DNA of 23,135 nucleotides. Source: Smittium mucronatum (taxonomy: Eukaryota; Kickxellomycota; Harpellomycetes; Harpellales; Legeriomycetaceae). A program made the position numbers and the translations under genes. The stretch is taken from positions 3,575-26,709 of the forward strand of contig LSSL01001129.1 in NCBI GenBank assembly GCA_001953115.1. The letters are read 5' to 3'. Positions 1 through 11,507 of the stretch are shown here, in pieces. Each line of letters opens with the position of its first letter. The first letter of the stretch is position 1. The notes below the pieces were generated by a model. That model searched no databases and was not told the DNA's origin. It worked only from the letters and a program-made list of their open reading frames with translations.

Positions 1-65
1 TGGAATATTTAATTCGACTTTTTGATTTTTTTTAAAAAAAAAAAAAGTTTCAAAGGCTTAGATCA

Positions 66-84
66 CCCCCCCCCTTTTTTTTTT
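66..84. repeat. C9-T10 homopolymer junction
   Basis: Nine C bases (66-74) are followed directly by ten T bases (75-84), in an area with further A and T runs. It is a low-complexity tract, likely to vary in length between individuals or to be miscounted in sequencing. No function is suggested. Confidence 0.85.
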
Positions 85-412
85 ATAAAACATAAAAAAA
101 GGTGGAGACACCATAAATAAATTACTATTGTTTGGTTGGATGTTTGAAATATATTCATATGTACAATAAAATGAATAATAAAATTAAGGTTAGTGATATT
201 TTAACTATTGAGTACTTTAGCTCTTAGTACAAAGATCCAATGTTAAAGAAAAATTTTAGATAAATTATCTTGGTAGATTGAAATTAGTCTATTCAAAAAA
301 GTATATCAAAGCCAACGGTAATTATTATTATTTATTTATTTTTTGGAATCCTATATTCAAATATTATATTTAAATATTTGCATTTAATGGTTTTGTTAAA
401 GTAAAGATTCAA

Positions 413-432
413 ATATATATATACATATATAT
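413..432. repeat. TA-rich 20-mer, copy 1
   Basis: The 20-mer ATATATATATACATATATAT occurs here and again at 9002-9021, with the single C in the same place. It is an interrupted (AT)n microsatellite. Two identical copies are compatible with chance in sequence this rich in TA steps. Confidence 0.8.
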
Positions 433-3400
433 TGAAATTCAAGATATAATTCGAATTTGAATGAACTGATTTAGAATCCTTTTTTTAAAAAACAAATAGA
501 TATTAGAGATGGGCTCGAAAGATTTTAATGAGATATTACTTGATTCTGAATCTCATAAAAAATGACCCATTTCAATCGATACTTTCATGGATAATTTTGG
601 TTTTATAAAAAAATAAAAGCATTAAATAAGCTTATTTTTCAATAAAGAATAAATATATTGAAACTTTACTATTTATTTGGGCTAATATGACAATCCGATA
701 AAAAAATGTACATATGATATATAATTTATAGATTGAATTTTTATATCTATACGCTTTATTAATGTATTTTATTAATAAATTTTAAAAATCGGGTTAGTGG
801 AGAAAATTTGAAAAGAAAATTGAGTAAATTATAATTCAAAATAAAACTTTAAACAATTTAGATTAAATCTGCATTTATTATTTGAGTATTTAAAATTACT
901 TTATATTATTATCCTACAAAAAAAGTGAAAGTAGTGGTGGAAATTAGCATAAAAAATAATACGGGGATTTTATCTGAGTAATATAAATTAATTAAATCCC
1001 ACTTCTTTTCCCTTTAACCATTTTCCCAGAATCATGAAGCTATTATTGCGGAAAAGATATGTTGGATGACTGAATTTTTGAAAATTTTCGCTTTCTTTAA
1101 TCTTAAAAACTATTTTTTTTTTATCAACTTTAGCAATAAATTTCAATTTAAAAAATGGTTTAGTAAATAAATGGAAATATCAAGGAATTTTTCACAAAAT
1201 TTAATTTTTTGAGCGTATTTATCCCATGGTTGTTATGGGATATTAAAAGTTTTTTCAACTAAAAATAAGGGAAAAATAAATTTTATAGAGATATTTTTTG
1301 TTGTGTTTTTGAATAATTTGCTCTTTGAGATGGTTATAAATTTTTTTAAATGTTCTGGTTATGACAAAAGCAGCGATGAATTGGACATTATATATAAATT
1401 TTATACATTTTATGAGACCAACTTAATATATATATACAGTTTATATGTAAGATGATATTTGTTTATCGGTTTTGGGTATAGATCGGATTTTGATTTTTGA
1501 TCTCGTTCGAATGATTGATTATGTGTATTATACTATCAGGTGGTACTATTATTATAGAAAAAAATAGAGTGAAATAAATATTATGATTTTAATAAGATTT
1601 TCATTGAAATTCTCCATAAAAAAGTGAAGCTTTTTTTTAAAAAAATTCAGTGATTCAAACTCCAAACTCATTATATTGCAAATTTTTTGTTAATATTTCT
1701 CGTTTTTTTCTTATTTTTAAAATCTTTTCCTGCACAAAATAAAAAAAAATAAACTTCAATATTTATTCTTAAAGAATTTATCTTGTAAGATATATCTATT
1801 TATTATTCTTTATTTTATAATAATCTTTGCATGAACCACGCTTTATATTTGCACTTTATTTGGGATTATCAAAAGTTCTCATTCAAAATTTATTTTTCCA
1901 AATTCTCAAACTATCTTTTTTTCTTTTGGATATTTATATTAATTTCGTGATTTATTACTCCATTATTCAAGTTAAAAGAATTTTTATTACCTTCTAACAA
2001 ATGATTTGATTATCATTAAAATTTATTGAAATTGGATGATTTTCTGTTATTATCGAGCCTCATAAAATATTATTTAATAATTGCTAAATAATTTGTTTTT
2101 TTATTTTTTACAAGTAGTACTTATTATTAAGAAAAAAATGTGATATTAATCATTTATGAAATTCATTCTTTAGAAATCTCATATTTTAAAATTTTGCTAT
2201 ATAATTATAAAATATTTTTTATTTAAAGAATATTTGATATAATTAGTTTTTTAAAAAATGATATCCCCTATATGCAAAAATAAAATCGACTAAAATACGT
2301 AAAATTATTTAGCCTGAGTTCAATAAAAGTTCGGGTATATATCAAAAACTTTAGAACAATGCGATCTCGTAAAATACTAACACGTCGTTTTTTTTATTTC
2401 TTTTTATCCCTGTAGGTAAATTTATGGATAAAAAAGTAGAGATTATAATCTACTTAATGCTTAAAAAAATCACAAAATTATCATTTTTTAAATAGTGTTA
2501 GTAAAAATTATTCAATTCTAAAACAAAAAAATATGTAATAAGTTTATCTTGTATTATCCATATTTATAATCAAAAAACAAACTTGGAGATTATTTAATCA
2601 ATGGATTGTATGATTTTTTATATAAAAAAAAACTCATCAAGAAAGAAATTTTTGAGTCTAATTTATCATTTTTATAACTTTAATCAAGGTAATGTATTAG
2701 ATTTTAAGTCAAAAATCCATTTAACCCATTCTATATATAATAATCATGTCATTATAATAAAAAATTCATGTATTTATAATTTTCATATAATAATCAATTA
2801 ATATAATAAAATATTTTTGGATTTTTTAAAAAATAAAACAAAAGATGGCTTGTAATAGAATTTTTTATTGATATTCACTTAATTCGCTTAAAATACTAAA
2901 TTGGTAAATTTAAAATCCTATAAATGAATTATGCTGGACATATTTAAATTTATTAATTTTAAAATTTTTGTTTTTTTTTAAATTTTTTTAATAAAAAAAA
3001 TTTCTTTTGTTTTAGATTAATTCTAAAATATATTTTCATAATATTTATATTTAAATTTTTAAAATGAATAAAAATTGTAATTTGTTACACTATTAAGAGA
3101 ATTTTTTTAGGTTTAACATATTTAATTTCAAATTTATTAATAAAAGGCTGTACATTTTTTATTCAACCTTTTTTGATTTCTTTCTTTGGATTAAAATTAA
3201 AAAAATTACATTAAATAAAGTTATTATAAAAATTGAATGCAAATTTTACAAATTTGCATTAAATTTTATAATATATTATACATTAACTTGTATTTATACG
3301 GGGTTTAAAATTATAATCTGAAAAACTATACACTTTTTCTTAAATTCTTAAATAGAATATAGAATAGCATCGATTGTTTAATTTTGGAAATAAAGTATAT

Positions 3401-6400
3401 AATATATAATAATATAATGTATAATACATATCCATCTTATACCATTGCAAAATGGAGCATAATTAGATAAAATTTCTAATAATTACATTTGAAAAATATT
3501 TAATCTGATTATTTCTGATTATTTATAATTCCCCCTTATTTCTTCAATTAATTTTATGGTTTTTTTATATTTAGTACGTGTTTTTATCATTTGGGTGATA
3601 TATCAGACAAAAAAAATCGTATCGATAGTGATATAATTTTCGAAAATATAAATATTAAAATACTTGAATTAAAATAATTAGTATTTAAAAATCGAATAAA
3701 AAAACCTCCAATGATGAGATTACAGCTTTCAAAAATAATTTTAAAAAATCAATACACTTATTTTATTAAATTTTAAATAAGTTTTAACTATCTAGAATCT
3801 CACTAGTAGCTACTCCTATTGTTAAATTTTGTAAAAATTATATTATTTAATGTGAATATATTTAATGAAAAAATAAATTTAATTTTTTTCCATCCAATCA
3901 TAAATTAATAAATTAATTTTGGAATTCTTATAGCGTATTTTTATTGATAAAAGAACAAAATAATGGCATATATTGGAAAAATTGTATCCAGTAATTATTT
4001 TATTTTATTCTACTTGGATTTAATATAATCTTATATACATGTATATTATACATTAACTTATTTATTGCCCAAAAAAATTATACTAATATTAAAACTAAAA
4101 TGGCTCAGTACTAATGATATATAATTTTTCTTAGTTGAGTATATTGTAGAATAAATTAATTGTGAAAATTATTTTTGAGAAATTGGGGATTTGTTTTTTT
4201 TTAAACCCCCTCCCCCAAATAATTCTTTTTAGTGGACCCAAACCATTTTTTTTTGAAGATTCTGAGTAATTTTTAATTATATTTTGAAAAAATATAACTA
4301 ATAAATTGGTTAAACTTTATACTTTAAGTCTTAAAATTTTTTAGGTGTTTCCTCGATCAATAAATAACTACATTTCTAGGTAATACCAATAGTCTCCGTC
4401 CTACAAACAATTTCTGGATTTTAATTAGTCATATATATAGCTTTTAAAAATATTTTTTGGTATATTCTTGAAGGACAAATTTTACTATCAATTTTAAAAA
4501 TGAATACTACATTAATTATTAATTTTTTTTACAGTTATTTCTTTGCTTTAATTTCTTTAAAATCATACTCAGCTTTAGGTCAATAAGAATAATTTGGAAT
4601 AGAAAACATCATATTAAATAAATTGATTTTATATAAGATATAAAAAATAATAATTAAATTTTAAATAGAATAAAGTATTTTTTTATCAATTTTTTTTTAG
4701 AAATTATAGTAATTAACTGGATTTTTTATCGAAAATCTATTATTAAAAAAAAAAATTCACATCAATTTTCGATTACCGGATATATATGTGTGATATATGA
4801 TATATTATAACACATGCCTCAACTAAATTTTATATTACAGTATACTGGTTTTTCCAAATTTATAAATTGATAATTGCTAAATTATTTCCCTTAAAAATCA
4901 AAAAATCGTGATTTAAAACCTGCTCGCGGTTTATTATTTAATCTCACCGTCTTTAATAACAATTTTTTTTATGAAATCTCCATGTAATATCCTGAATTTT
5001 TATATCTATTGTAAATTGTAGGCTTATTTGCTTATTAAGGAAATTTTTTCCTTGATTACCAGATAAAAATACATAGACGGCTTTTTTTTTGGTGTCGATT
5101 TATCTCAAATGTTTTAAACATCATTTTTTATAACTTTATTTCGCACAATATTTCAAAAAAATAAATATAAAAGTTTAAGATAATCATATTACCACCAATG
5201 AGATCCAATAAGTTATCATATTTTTACTCAATTAAATCTGATAAATCTGCAATTATAGCGGAGAATGTATAAATATATAAATATAATTTTTAGTTTTTTA
5301 TTTATTAAAAACATTTTTGTAACTATTTTACGCCTTATTTTTTAAATAAAGCATGGAATCCTAAAAGTATTTATTTTTAAAATAGATGGAGAAAAACTTA
5401 AATATTGTATATATAATTTTTTCATGTCTATAAATTTTTTTATTTGAATTGTTTTTATCGATAGATTTTATCCCTCATAACTAAAAAGATTTAATATAAC
5501 AGTCTTAAATATTCTTAAATATCCCATATTTAAATTTTAATATTTAAAAATAATAATTCTTTAGAAGGTTTAATATAAATGAAATGATCCTTGGTTTTTA
5601 CGGAAATAAATATGTGAATCTTTCGATTAAAGTTAATTAACAAAATTTAGTGTTTATGTGGGTTATTTAAAAAAAATACTGATCTAAGATATTAATTATT
5701 AATTCAAGAAAACATGTAATATATTAAATCCTGCCCTTAGTTTTAAATTGTAAATCCATGCTTAAGTATTAATTTAAAATATAAATATATATTATTTTTT
5801 GGAAAATAAGTTATTTAATACACAACATCTTAATGATTTTTATTTTTTTATTCAAAAAATAAAAGTTCAAAAAAATAACCATGACTATCTCATTTCATAA
5901 AGTAGTTTATTTTGAATAATATAATTTTTTTTACTCAGATTCAAAATTGAATTGGAAAATTTTTAAAAATAAAAAATACTATTCTACAAATTTACAAATA
6001 TTTGTCTATTTTGGCTTAAAATTTGATAAATCACGTTTTAATTTTGCTTTTGTGGCTTAACTAAATATTCTCTGTTAACTTATTGAGTGAAAAATTACAC
6101 TAACATGTACTTAATATTATATCTACTTATAAATTAATTGAAAAAATAATATAAATAATCCTGTTTCTCGCTTTAAATTTGGTTTTTTTCCAAAAATAGG
6201 CTATTTAATTTAAATAATATTTTCATAAATATTTTTTACTGAAAAAACTGCAAATCTTATAAAATCTAATTATATAGGCCAATTATTAACACCCGTAATC
6301 TTTCATTGTATTATTATCAGCATGAAAATTACAAAAAAATGAAAAAATTCTATGATAAAATAAATTTCGGAATTTATTTCTTTTTTTATTGCATATTTAA

Positions 6401-7665
6401 TATATGAATCATTATAAATATAGTGATTGATAAAAATGAGTCATTTTCTCATAATGAATTTATCTTTCGTTAAAATCAATCCAATATTTTTTTTCTATAA
6501 TCAAATTAATACAATCGCTCTACTTGATGATCTTTTTCTATTTTAAAAATTTCGGAGTTTCAAAATTATGACTTTGGTTTTAAAAATGAAGTATATTCAT
6601 TGTGAATAATACACTTATATAAGCAATAGCTTAATATTATATAGCTACTATTTAATTGCTTAATGTGAGATTATTTTAAAATCTTTCTAGTGAATAATTG
6701 TAATTAGTAAAAATGAATTTATAAAGCATCACCATTAAATCATTAAATCACATTTTATATAAATTATATCATCAGACATTTTTTATTTTAATAACATGAT
6801 AAAACTATAATTTTTTAAATGGGAATTAGAATAAATAAATCCATTTGATTTTTAAATTTCAACCAAATTTAATTTTGTTTATAATTGAGAAATTTTTCTT
6901 TTCAAAATCTTCTGAGAAAAAAAAATTATGATATTGCTCCATCAATTTTATAGTCCATCTATTTCTTGTGCATTTTTTTATTGAAATATTTTATTATGCT
7001 TCCCGTTCAAATTATTATATATTAATTTTATTAAATATTTAATCACATTCTTTTATTCTCTCTTTTCATCATTTCTTCCAAAAAAATCACCATAATTTAA
7101 TATTTGTTCAACCAATAAAATTTTATGTAATTTTTTTCATAGAAAATTTGAATAAATGAAGTTTTTATAAGAAATATTTAATAAAAATTTATGCAATAAA
7201 TCTTTTAAAATTAAAACTAAAAATGACCAAAGAATTCCTGGAATTTTTTTTTTTACATAATGTAAATTACCTTTATATCAAAGATTATATGTAAACATAC
7301 GTGTTTGCTTCAAAAAATTAGAGCTAGCTCTGAAATAAATTTTCGAAATCCCTCCCTTTTTCAGTACCATAACTGTAGGCCCTATATTTAATTTGACATT
7401 CCAAAAATATTTAATTATCAGTCCAATAAAATACAAGAATTAATCACCGTTAATTTAGCGATAATTTTCATTTTCCAAAATTATTAATCGCATTTTTTCC
7501 CCCCTCAAATATTCGATTTTATGATTTTGATGTACTGATCCATCAGATATTGCGTTAGTAAAATCAATTTCTTAATGTTTATTAATGAATTTTCATTTTT
7601 AAATACAAATAAATATGGTTAGTTTTTTTAAAAAAAATTTAAAATTTATATCATTTTTTTACGAA

Positions 7666-7702
7666 GAATTTTTTTTGTTTTTTCAAAAAAAAAAAAAAAT
7701 TC
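7666..7702. repeat. T/A fold-back (imperfect hairpin)
   Basis: GAATTTTTTTT at 7666-7676 is the exact reverse complement of AAAAAAAATTC at 7692-7702. The 15-base loop between them is itself T then A rich. A run of fifteen A bases spans 7685-7699. It could extrude as a hairpin, but long T runs beside long A runs arise easily in this background. Confidence 0.6.
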
Positions 7703-8120
7703 GAAATTTCTTTTTTTGAAAAAAAACCTGAATAAACTTTAATCCATTTTTATAAAATTCTTATACTCATTGTACAGTTTTTCAAGAGTAATTGATATAA
7801 AATTTTTTTTCTCACGTGTTTCTTTGAGTATCCTATTTTTAAATTCATAAAGAATCTTTGAAGCAAAAGTTAAAAATGAAGTGGAATAAACTAAAAGTAT
7901 AAATAATAATTTTTTTTAATAATATCGAAGAATATTTTATTATTTTATAGTTGTATAAATGTGATTTTTAATCAAAATAACACAAATTTTGTTGCGAGCT
8001 GTTTTAGATATATTAAAAAGCAAAGGATCAGAAATTTTAAATTCGAATCCCAGTTTTTTAAATTTAAAAAAACGAATAAATGAGTTAAAATGACAAATAT
8101 ATTATTTTTAGCTTTATTTA

Positions 8121-8129
8121 CCCCCCCCC
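8121..8129. repeat. C9 homopolymer
   Basis: Nine consecutive C bases interrupt sequence that is otherwise nearly all A and T. Runs of the same length occur at 66-74 and, inside the retroelement relic, at 16579-16587. No function is inferred. Confidence 0.85.
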
Positions 8130-9001
8130 GTCCCTCTCAATATTATTTCAGACATAATTAGTTCATCACATAATTATCATATGTTTACAAATATTTTAAC
8201 ATTAATTCCAGTAATAATTTGATAACGTGATAGATTTTAGGCAATATATTGAATATGATAAACTCTTATGAATAAATGATATTTTTATGCATCGATTTAA
8301 TTTTCTTTTTCTAACATCAAATAAATTTGATAGTTCAAAGCGTCACCTACTTACTTTTAAATATTTTAATAAAGCCTCATCCACTTGAAAAAACATATAT
8401 TAAAAATAGAATTTATATATTGATCTAAACTTTATTTATTATCAAAAACTTTTAAATTTAAAAACTGGTTTTAATAAATGATTTTTCATATTTAAAGTAT
8501 TTTTCAATAAACATATTTCAAGATAAAAATCATCATGAAAGCAAAAAACCAAAATTTAGAATGGTCTTATTATTGATGATTGAAAAAAATCATTTTTATT
8601 TATTTATCTGTATTTTATTGATGAAACTAATGTTTAAATTTATAATTTAAATAAAAAATCAAAATAAAAACTAAAATAAAAGCTAAAAGCTAAATTAAAA
8701 GATTATTTCTAATCAAATTCAGAAAATTAGGAAATTATAAAGTATAAAACAATAGAAAATTTTAAGACTAATTAAAATCATTTAATAAAAATCATTTAAA
8801 GCAATAAAACTCTTTACTAACATATGGCATACCCATCTGATATTTGAAATAAATTAAATTTCATATGATCGAAACGATTTTTTGATGTAAATATCAAATA
8901 TAATCATTTTAACTTTCTTATTACCGTAAAAACTGAAAAATGAGAATATAATCTATTTAAGAAAACCGATTTGAGTTCAATAATTTTATATTATTTTCCT
9001 C

Positions 9002-9021
9002 ATATATATATACATATATAT
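9002..9021. repeat. TA-rich 20-mer, copy 2
   Basis: This is the second exact copy of the interrupted (AT)n 20-mer seen at 413-432. The flanking sequences of the two copies differ, so there is no sign of a longer duplicated unit. Confidence 0.8.
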
Positions 9022-9834
9022 TTCAAATTGACTAACTTCAAAATATATCCATCTGGAAATCTCGAATTTTTTCTTCTATAGCCTAAATTTATTTCTTGCT
9101 ACGAAATATTTATGTGTGAGGAATTTAAAGTCCACACTCATTGTTAAAAATGAGGTTTGTTTTTATGAGTCGAGGAGTTCATTGATTTGTGTAATTTTTT
9201 TAAAAATTTAGAAAATACAAATTTTTCTTTAATTTATTTATAGTTATCGAAAATTCAAACAATTTCAAATATATGTAATGTGTTAGCATTCATAATTTCC
9301 AAAATTTATTAAATAGACAATTCTTAAAATTAAAAGATTTGAAAAAGATAAATATATAAATAAATATTTATGTTAAACTGTTGTATAATTTCTCTTATAC
9401 AGCCCTAGTTCTTAAAGAATTTGTATTAATTACAATTCTTTTCTTGAGAGCGTATCTTTTCATTCTTTTTTTGATATTTTTGTTATTAATTCAGAAGGAC
9501 AATATAAAATATTAAGAATTATGTACTTACATTATTAAAATTAACTATTGAGATAAAGAATTTATAGACCGAAAATCCCTTCTCCCTTGAATCATAGTTT
9601 TCACATCCACTTATTTATACCATTCTTAGTTTACTATTACGGTATATAAGTGCGCTTTTGGTGACAGGATTATAACCCAATATTTTTAGAAATTTGCAGA
9701 AACTACAAATAAACAATTAAAATAGTAAATTGATTTACTTATCATTGGTGTCTTTATGTAAATCTCTTACTTAACAAAAACACGTGTAAAAATAATAAAA
9801 AAAATTATATTTTATTTTTACATTTAGAAATCAT

Positions 9835-9906
9835 GGGGAATTAGCTCAGTGGTAGAGCGCTCGCTTTGCATGCGAGAGGCCGTGTGTTCGATCCCCACAT
9901 TCTCCA
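9835..9906 (+). tRNA. tRNA-Ala (anticodon UGC)
   Basis: A complete intron-less 72-base cloverleaf ending in discriminator A. The acceptor arm pairs GGGGAAT with ATTCTCC (one G-T pair). The D arm is GCTC/GAGC. The anticodon stem CTCGC/GCGAG closes loop TTTGCAT, with anticodon TGC at 9867-9869, which reads GCA alanine codons. G3-U70 (G at 9837, T at 9902) is the known identity pair for alanyl-tRNA synthetase and is present. The internal pol III promoter is visible: A box at 9842-9852, and B box GTTCGATCC at 9886-9894. One oddity is a T-C mismatch in the T stem (9885 against 9895). No CCA is encoded, as expected in eukaryotic nuclei. No T run follows, and the next tRNA starts four bases later. 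Confidence 0.96.
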
Positions 9907-9910
9907 GTAT

Positions 9911-9983
9911 GCCCGGCTAGCTCAATCGGTAGAGCGTGAGACTCTTAATCTCAAGGCTGCGGGTTCGACCCCCGCGTTGGGCT
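9911..9983 (+). tRNA. tRNA-Lys (anticodon CUU)
   Basis: A complete intron-less 73-base cloverleaf. The acceptor arm pairs GCCCGGC with GTTGGGC, using G-T pairs as in other eukaryotic tRNA-Lys genes. The D arm is GCTC/GAGC. The anticodon stem TGAGA/TCTCA closes loop CTCTTAA, with anticodon CTT at 9944-9946, which reads AAG lysine codons. The T stem GCGGG/CCCGC is perfect. The A box starts at 9918 and the B box is GGTTCGACC at 9962-9970. The base at the discriminator position (9983) is T, whereas eukaryotic tRNA-Lys normally carries G there; this T is also the first base of the terminator run. The gene lies four bases after tRNA-Ala, suggesting one shared pol III transcript. Confidence 0.96.
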
Positions 9984-9989
9984 TTTTTT
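9984..9989 (+). terminator. RNA polymerase III terminator
   Basis: Six T bases follow immediately after the tRNA-Lys discriminator position; counting that base the run is seven. A run of four or more T on the coding strand is the standard eukaryotic pol III terminator. It is the first such run after tRNA-Ala begins, so it probably ends transcripts of both tRNA genes. Confidence 0.85.
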
Positions 9990-11177
9990 AATTATCTGGC
10001 AAAGCATATTCTGAAATAGTTCTAAGCTTTAATATTTACAAAATATTTTTCATCAAATAGTTTAAAAATCATTATTGTTAAGTGTATGATTTTATATATT
10101 ATTCATCAAATTAAAAAGCTGATTTTGAGTGAAATTTAATATATACTTTTCCTCCTATGGTTTCGGTGGATTAGTTCGATTGAAAATTAGTCGTTTTATA
10201 TTCTATTTTTAAATTATCAATCTGATTTCATTATTAGAATTTCGGATATTCACATTTTTTGAATTCAATTCAATTTTTTTTTTAGATAACGAATATAATT
10301 AAAACCAATACACCAATAAAAATTATTCATAGCTGAGAATAAATATTAAATTATTTTGCTTTAAAATTGCTGATTTATTAAGGACTCTTTTATTTTTAAA
10401 TAAATTTATGGAAAAATTATGAATAATTAGATATAATCACGAGTAATCCTCAAATATACAAACTAATTAGAAAATAATTATTTTTCTCGCCTAATCACAC
10501 CCGCAAATATCGTTAAAAATCTGTAGAAAATCGTCCATTTAAACCATTGGCTCTAATATTCTTAATAATCCTCCTTTGTCTTGATTTAAAAATAAATAAT
10601 TTTTTTTATCAAAATAATCGAATTTATTTGCTAATAATATTGAGTCATAACCAAATCACTTCGATTAATAGTTTTTTGTTCTTAATATAATATTTATTTA
10701 CAACAAATTTTTTTAGTATTTTTTTTCTTCTTATTCACCAACTTTTCTTACGGATTCAATTTAATATAAATCAAAGATAACTTCTTTTTATTTACACTTG
10801 CCTTCAATATTCTGGATAAGAATCACAATTAAAGGTGATGAAATCAAAGGTTATTTTTTTATTAAAAATAGCCAAAAAAATAATGTATTTGGGGGTCATA
10901 CAGCCTCCATTATTTTATATCTTAGTTTTTTATTATTTTCTTAGATCTATAAATCAAGGTGTCAAGTGCTCCGATTCACTAGATTTACGAAAATAATTTT
11001 TTGTTTTCGAAAACTAAGCCAAGGTAAAGTTGATTTTTAGACTAAAATCAAAGTCAGCTTAGATATTGGCCATGATAATGGCACAAAAAGAAACACCGAG
11101 GATGAAAGAGTTAAATAATACAAAAATTTTATTTGATTTGTAGCCCTTGCTTTGATTTAATTCATCGTTTAATCTCA

Positions 11178-11194
11178 ATATATATATATATATA
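11178..11194. repeat. (AT)n microsatellite
   Basis: An uninterrupted alternating AT run of 17 bases. It lies just upstream of an ATG at 11197 and could serve as a TATA-like element if the weak open frames that follow are part of a gene, but nothing else supports that. Confidence 0.85.
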
Positions 11195-11196
11195 AC

Positions 11197-11507
11197 ATGG
11201 CGAAATTAATTTTGGAGAATAGTTTTTTATTTTATTTTTTTGAGGATTTTTCAATAAATTCGCGGGCGAAAATGGCTGGTGAAAATTAAATGCATTTTTT
11301 TTTTTAAATTATTTGCAGATTTTTCGACATTTCGATTTTCTTTCGAGATTATGTTATATTATTAACGCTAACCATTACTTTAATATAAAATTTCAGTTTA
11401 TTGATAGTGTGTTAATAGAAAGTGGCAAATACCAGTATCTTTCAAAGTTTTTAATAGAAGATAACTTTATAAAAAAATCGCCTTTAAATTTATCCTCTAA
11501 TTTATGA
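11197..11507 (+). pseudogene. possible ENY2/Sus1-like exon fragment (weak)
   Basis: Two short open pieces lie here: 11197-11289 (30 codons, ending MAGEN then stop) and 11313-11507 (64 codons from ATG). Between and within them are splice-like signals: G|GTGAAA at about 11279, TTTGCAG before 11318, and a branch-like GCTAAC followed by TTTCAG near 11395. The residues after the last acceptor, FIDSVLIESGKYQYLSKFL, resemble the N-terminal helix of ENY2/Sus1, a small SAGA and TREX-2 subunit of about 100 residues, where the pattern is L-x-E-S-G-x-Y followed by a hydrophobic helix. The downstream ENY2 signature around Gly-Trp is not found, and the frame stops after 36 codons of that piece. It could be a partial gene, a decayed copy, or chance; I favour decay or chance. 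Confidence 0.15.

Larger units (their letters stand above)
1..9834. other. AT-rich gene-poor stretch, no gene recognised
   Basis: This stretch is composed almost entirely of A and T, with frequent A and T homopolymers and stop codons dense in all six frames. I found no reading frame with a balanced amino-acid composition, no recognisable protein motif and no RNA gene. The open frame at 2601-2801 encodes mainly Lys, Ile, Asn, Phe and Tyr, as expected of random AT-rich sequence, so I do not call it a gene. Small features inside are a C/T homopolymer junction near the start, a C9 run at 8121, a T/A fold-back at 7666-7702 and two copies of a TA-rich 20-mer. Cis-regulatory sequence or diverged non-coding RNA genes could be here and would not be visible to me. 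Confidence 0.7.

Noticed and set aside
2601..2801. 66-codon plus-strand open frame
   Set aside because: Lys, Ile, Asn, Tyr and Phe dominate, as in random AT-rich DNA, and nothing around it suggests a gene.
3272..4059. 18-base repeat TATATTATACATTAACTT at 3272-3289 and 4042-4059
   Set aside because: Short, AT-only apart from two C bases, with flanks that diverge at once. It is compatible with chance and gives no evidence for a duplicated element.
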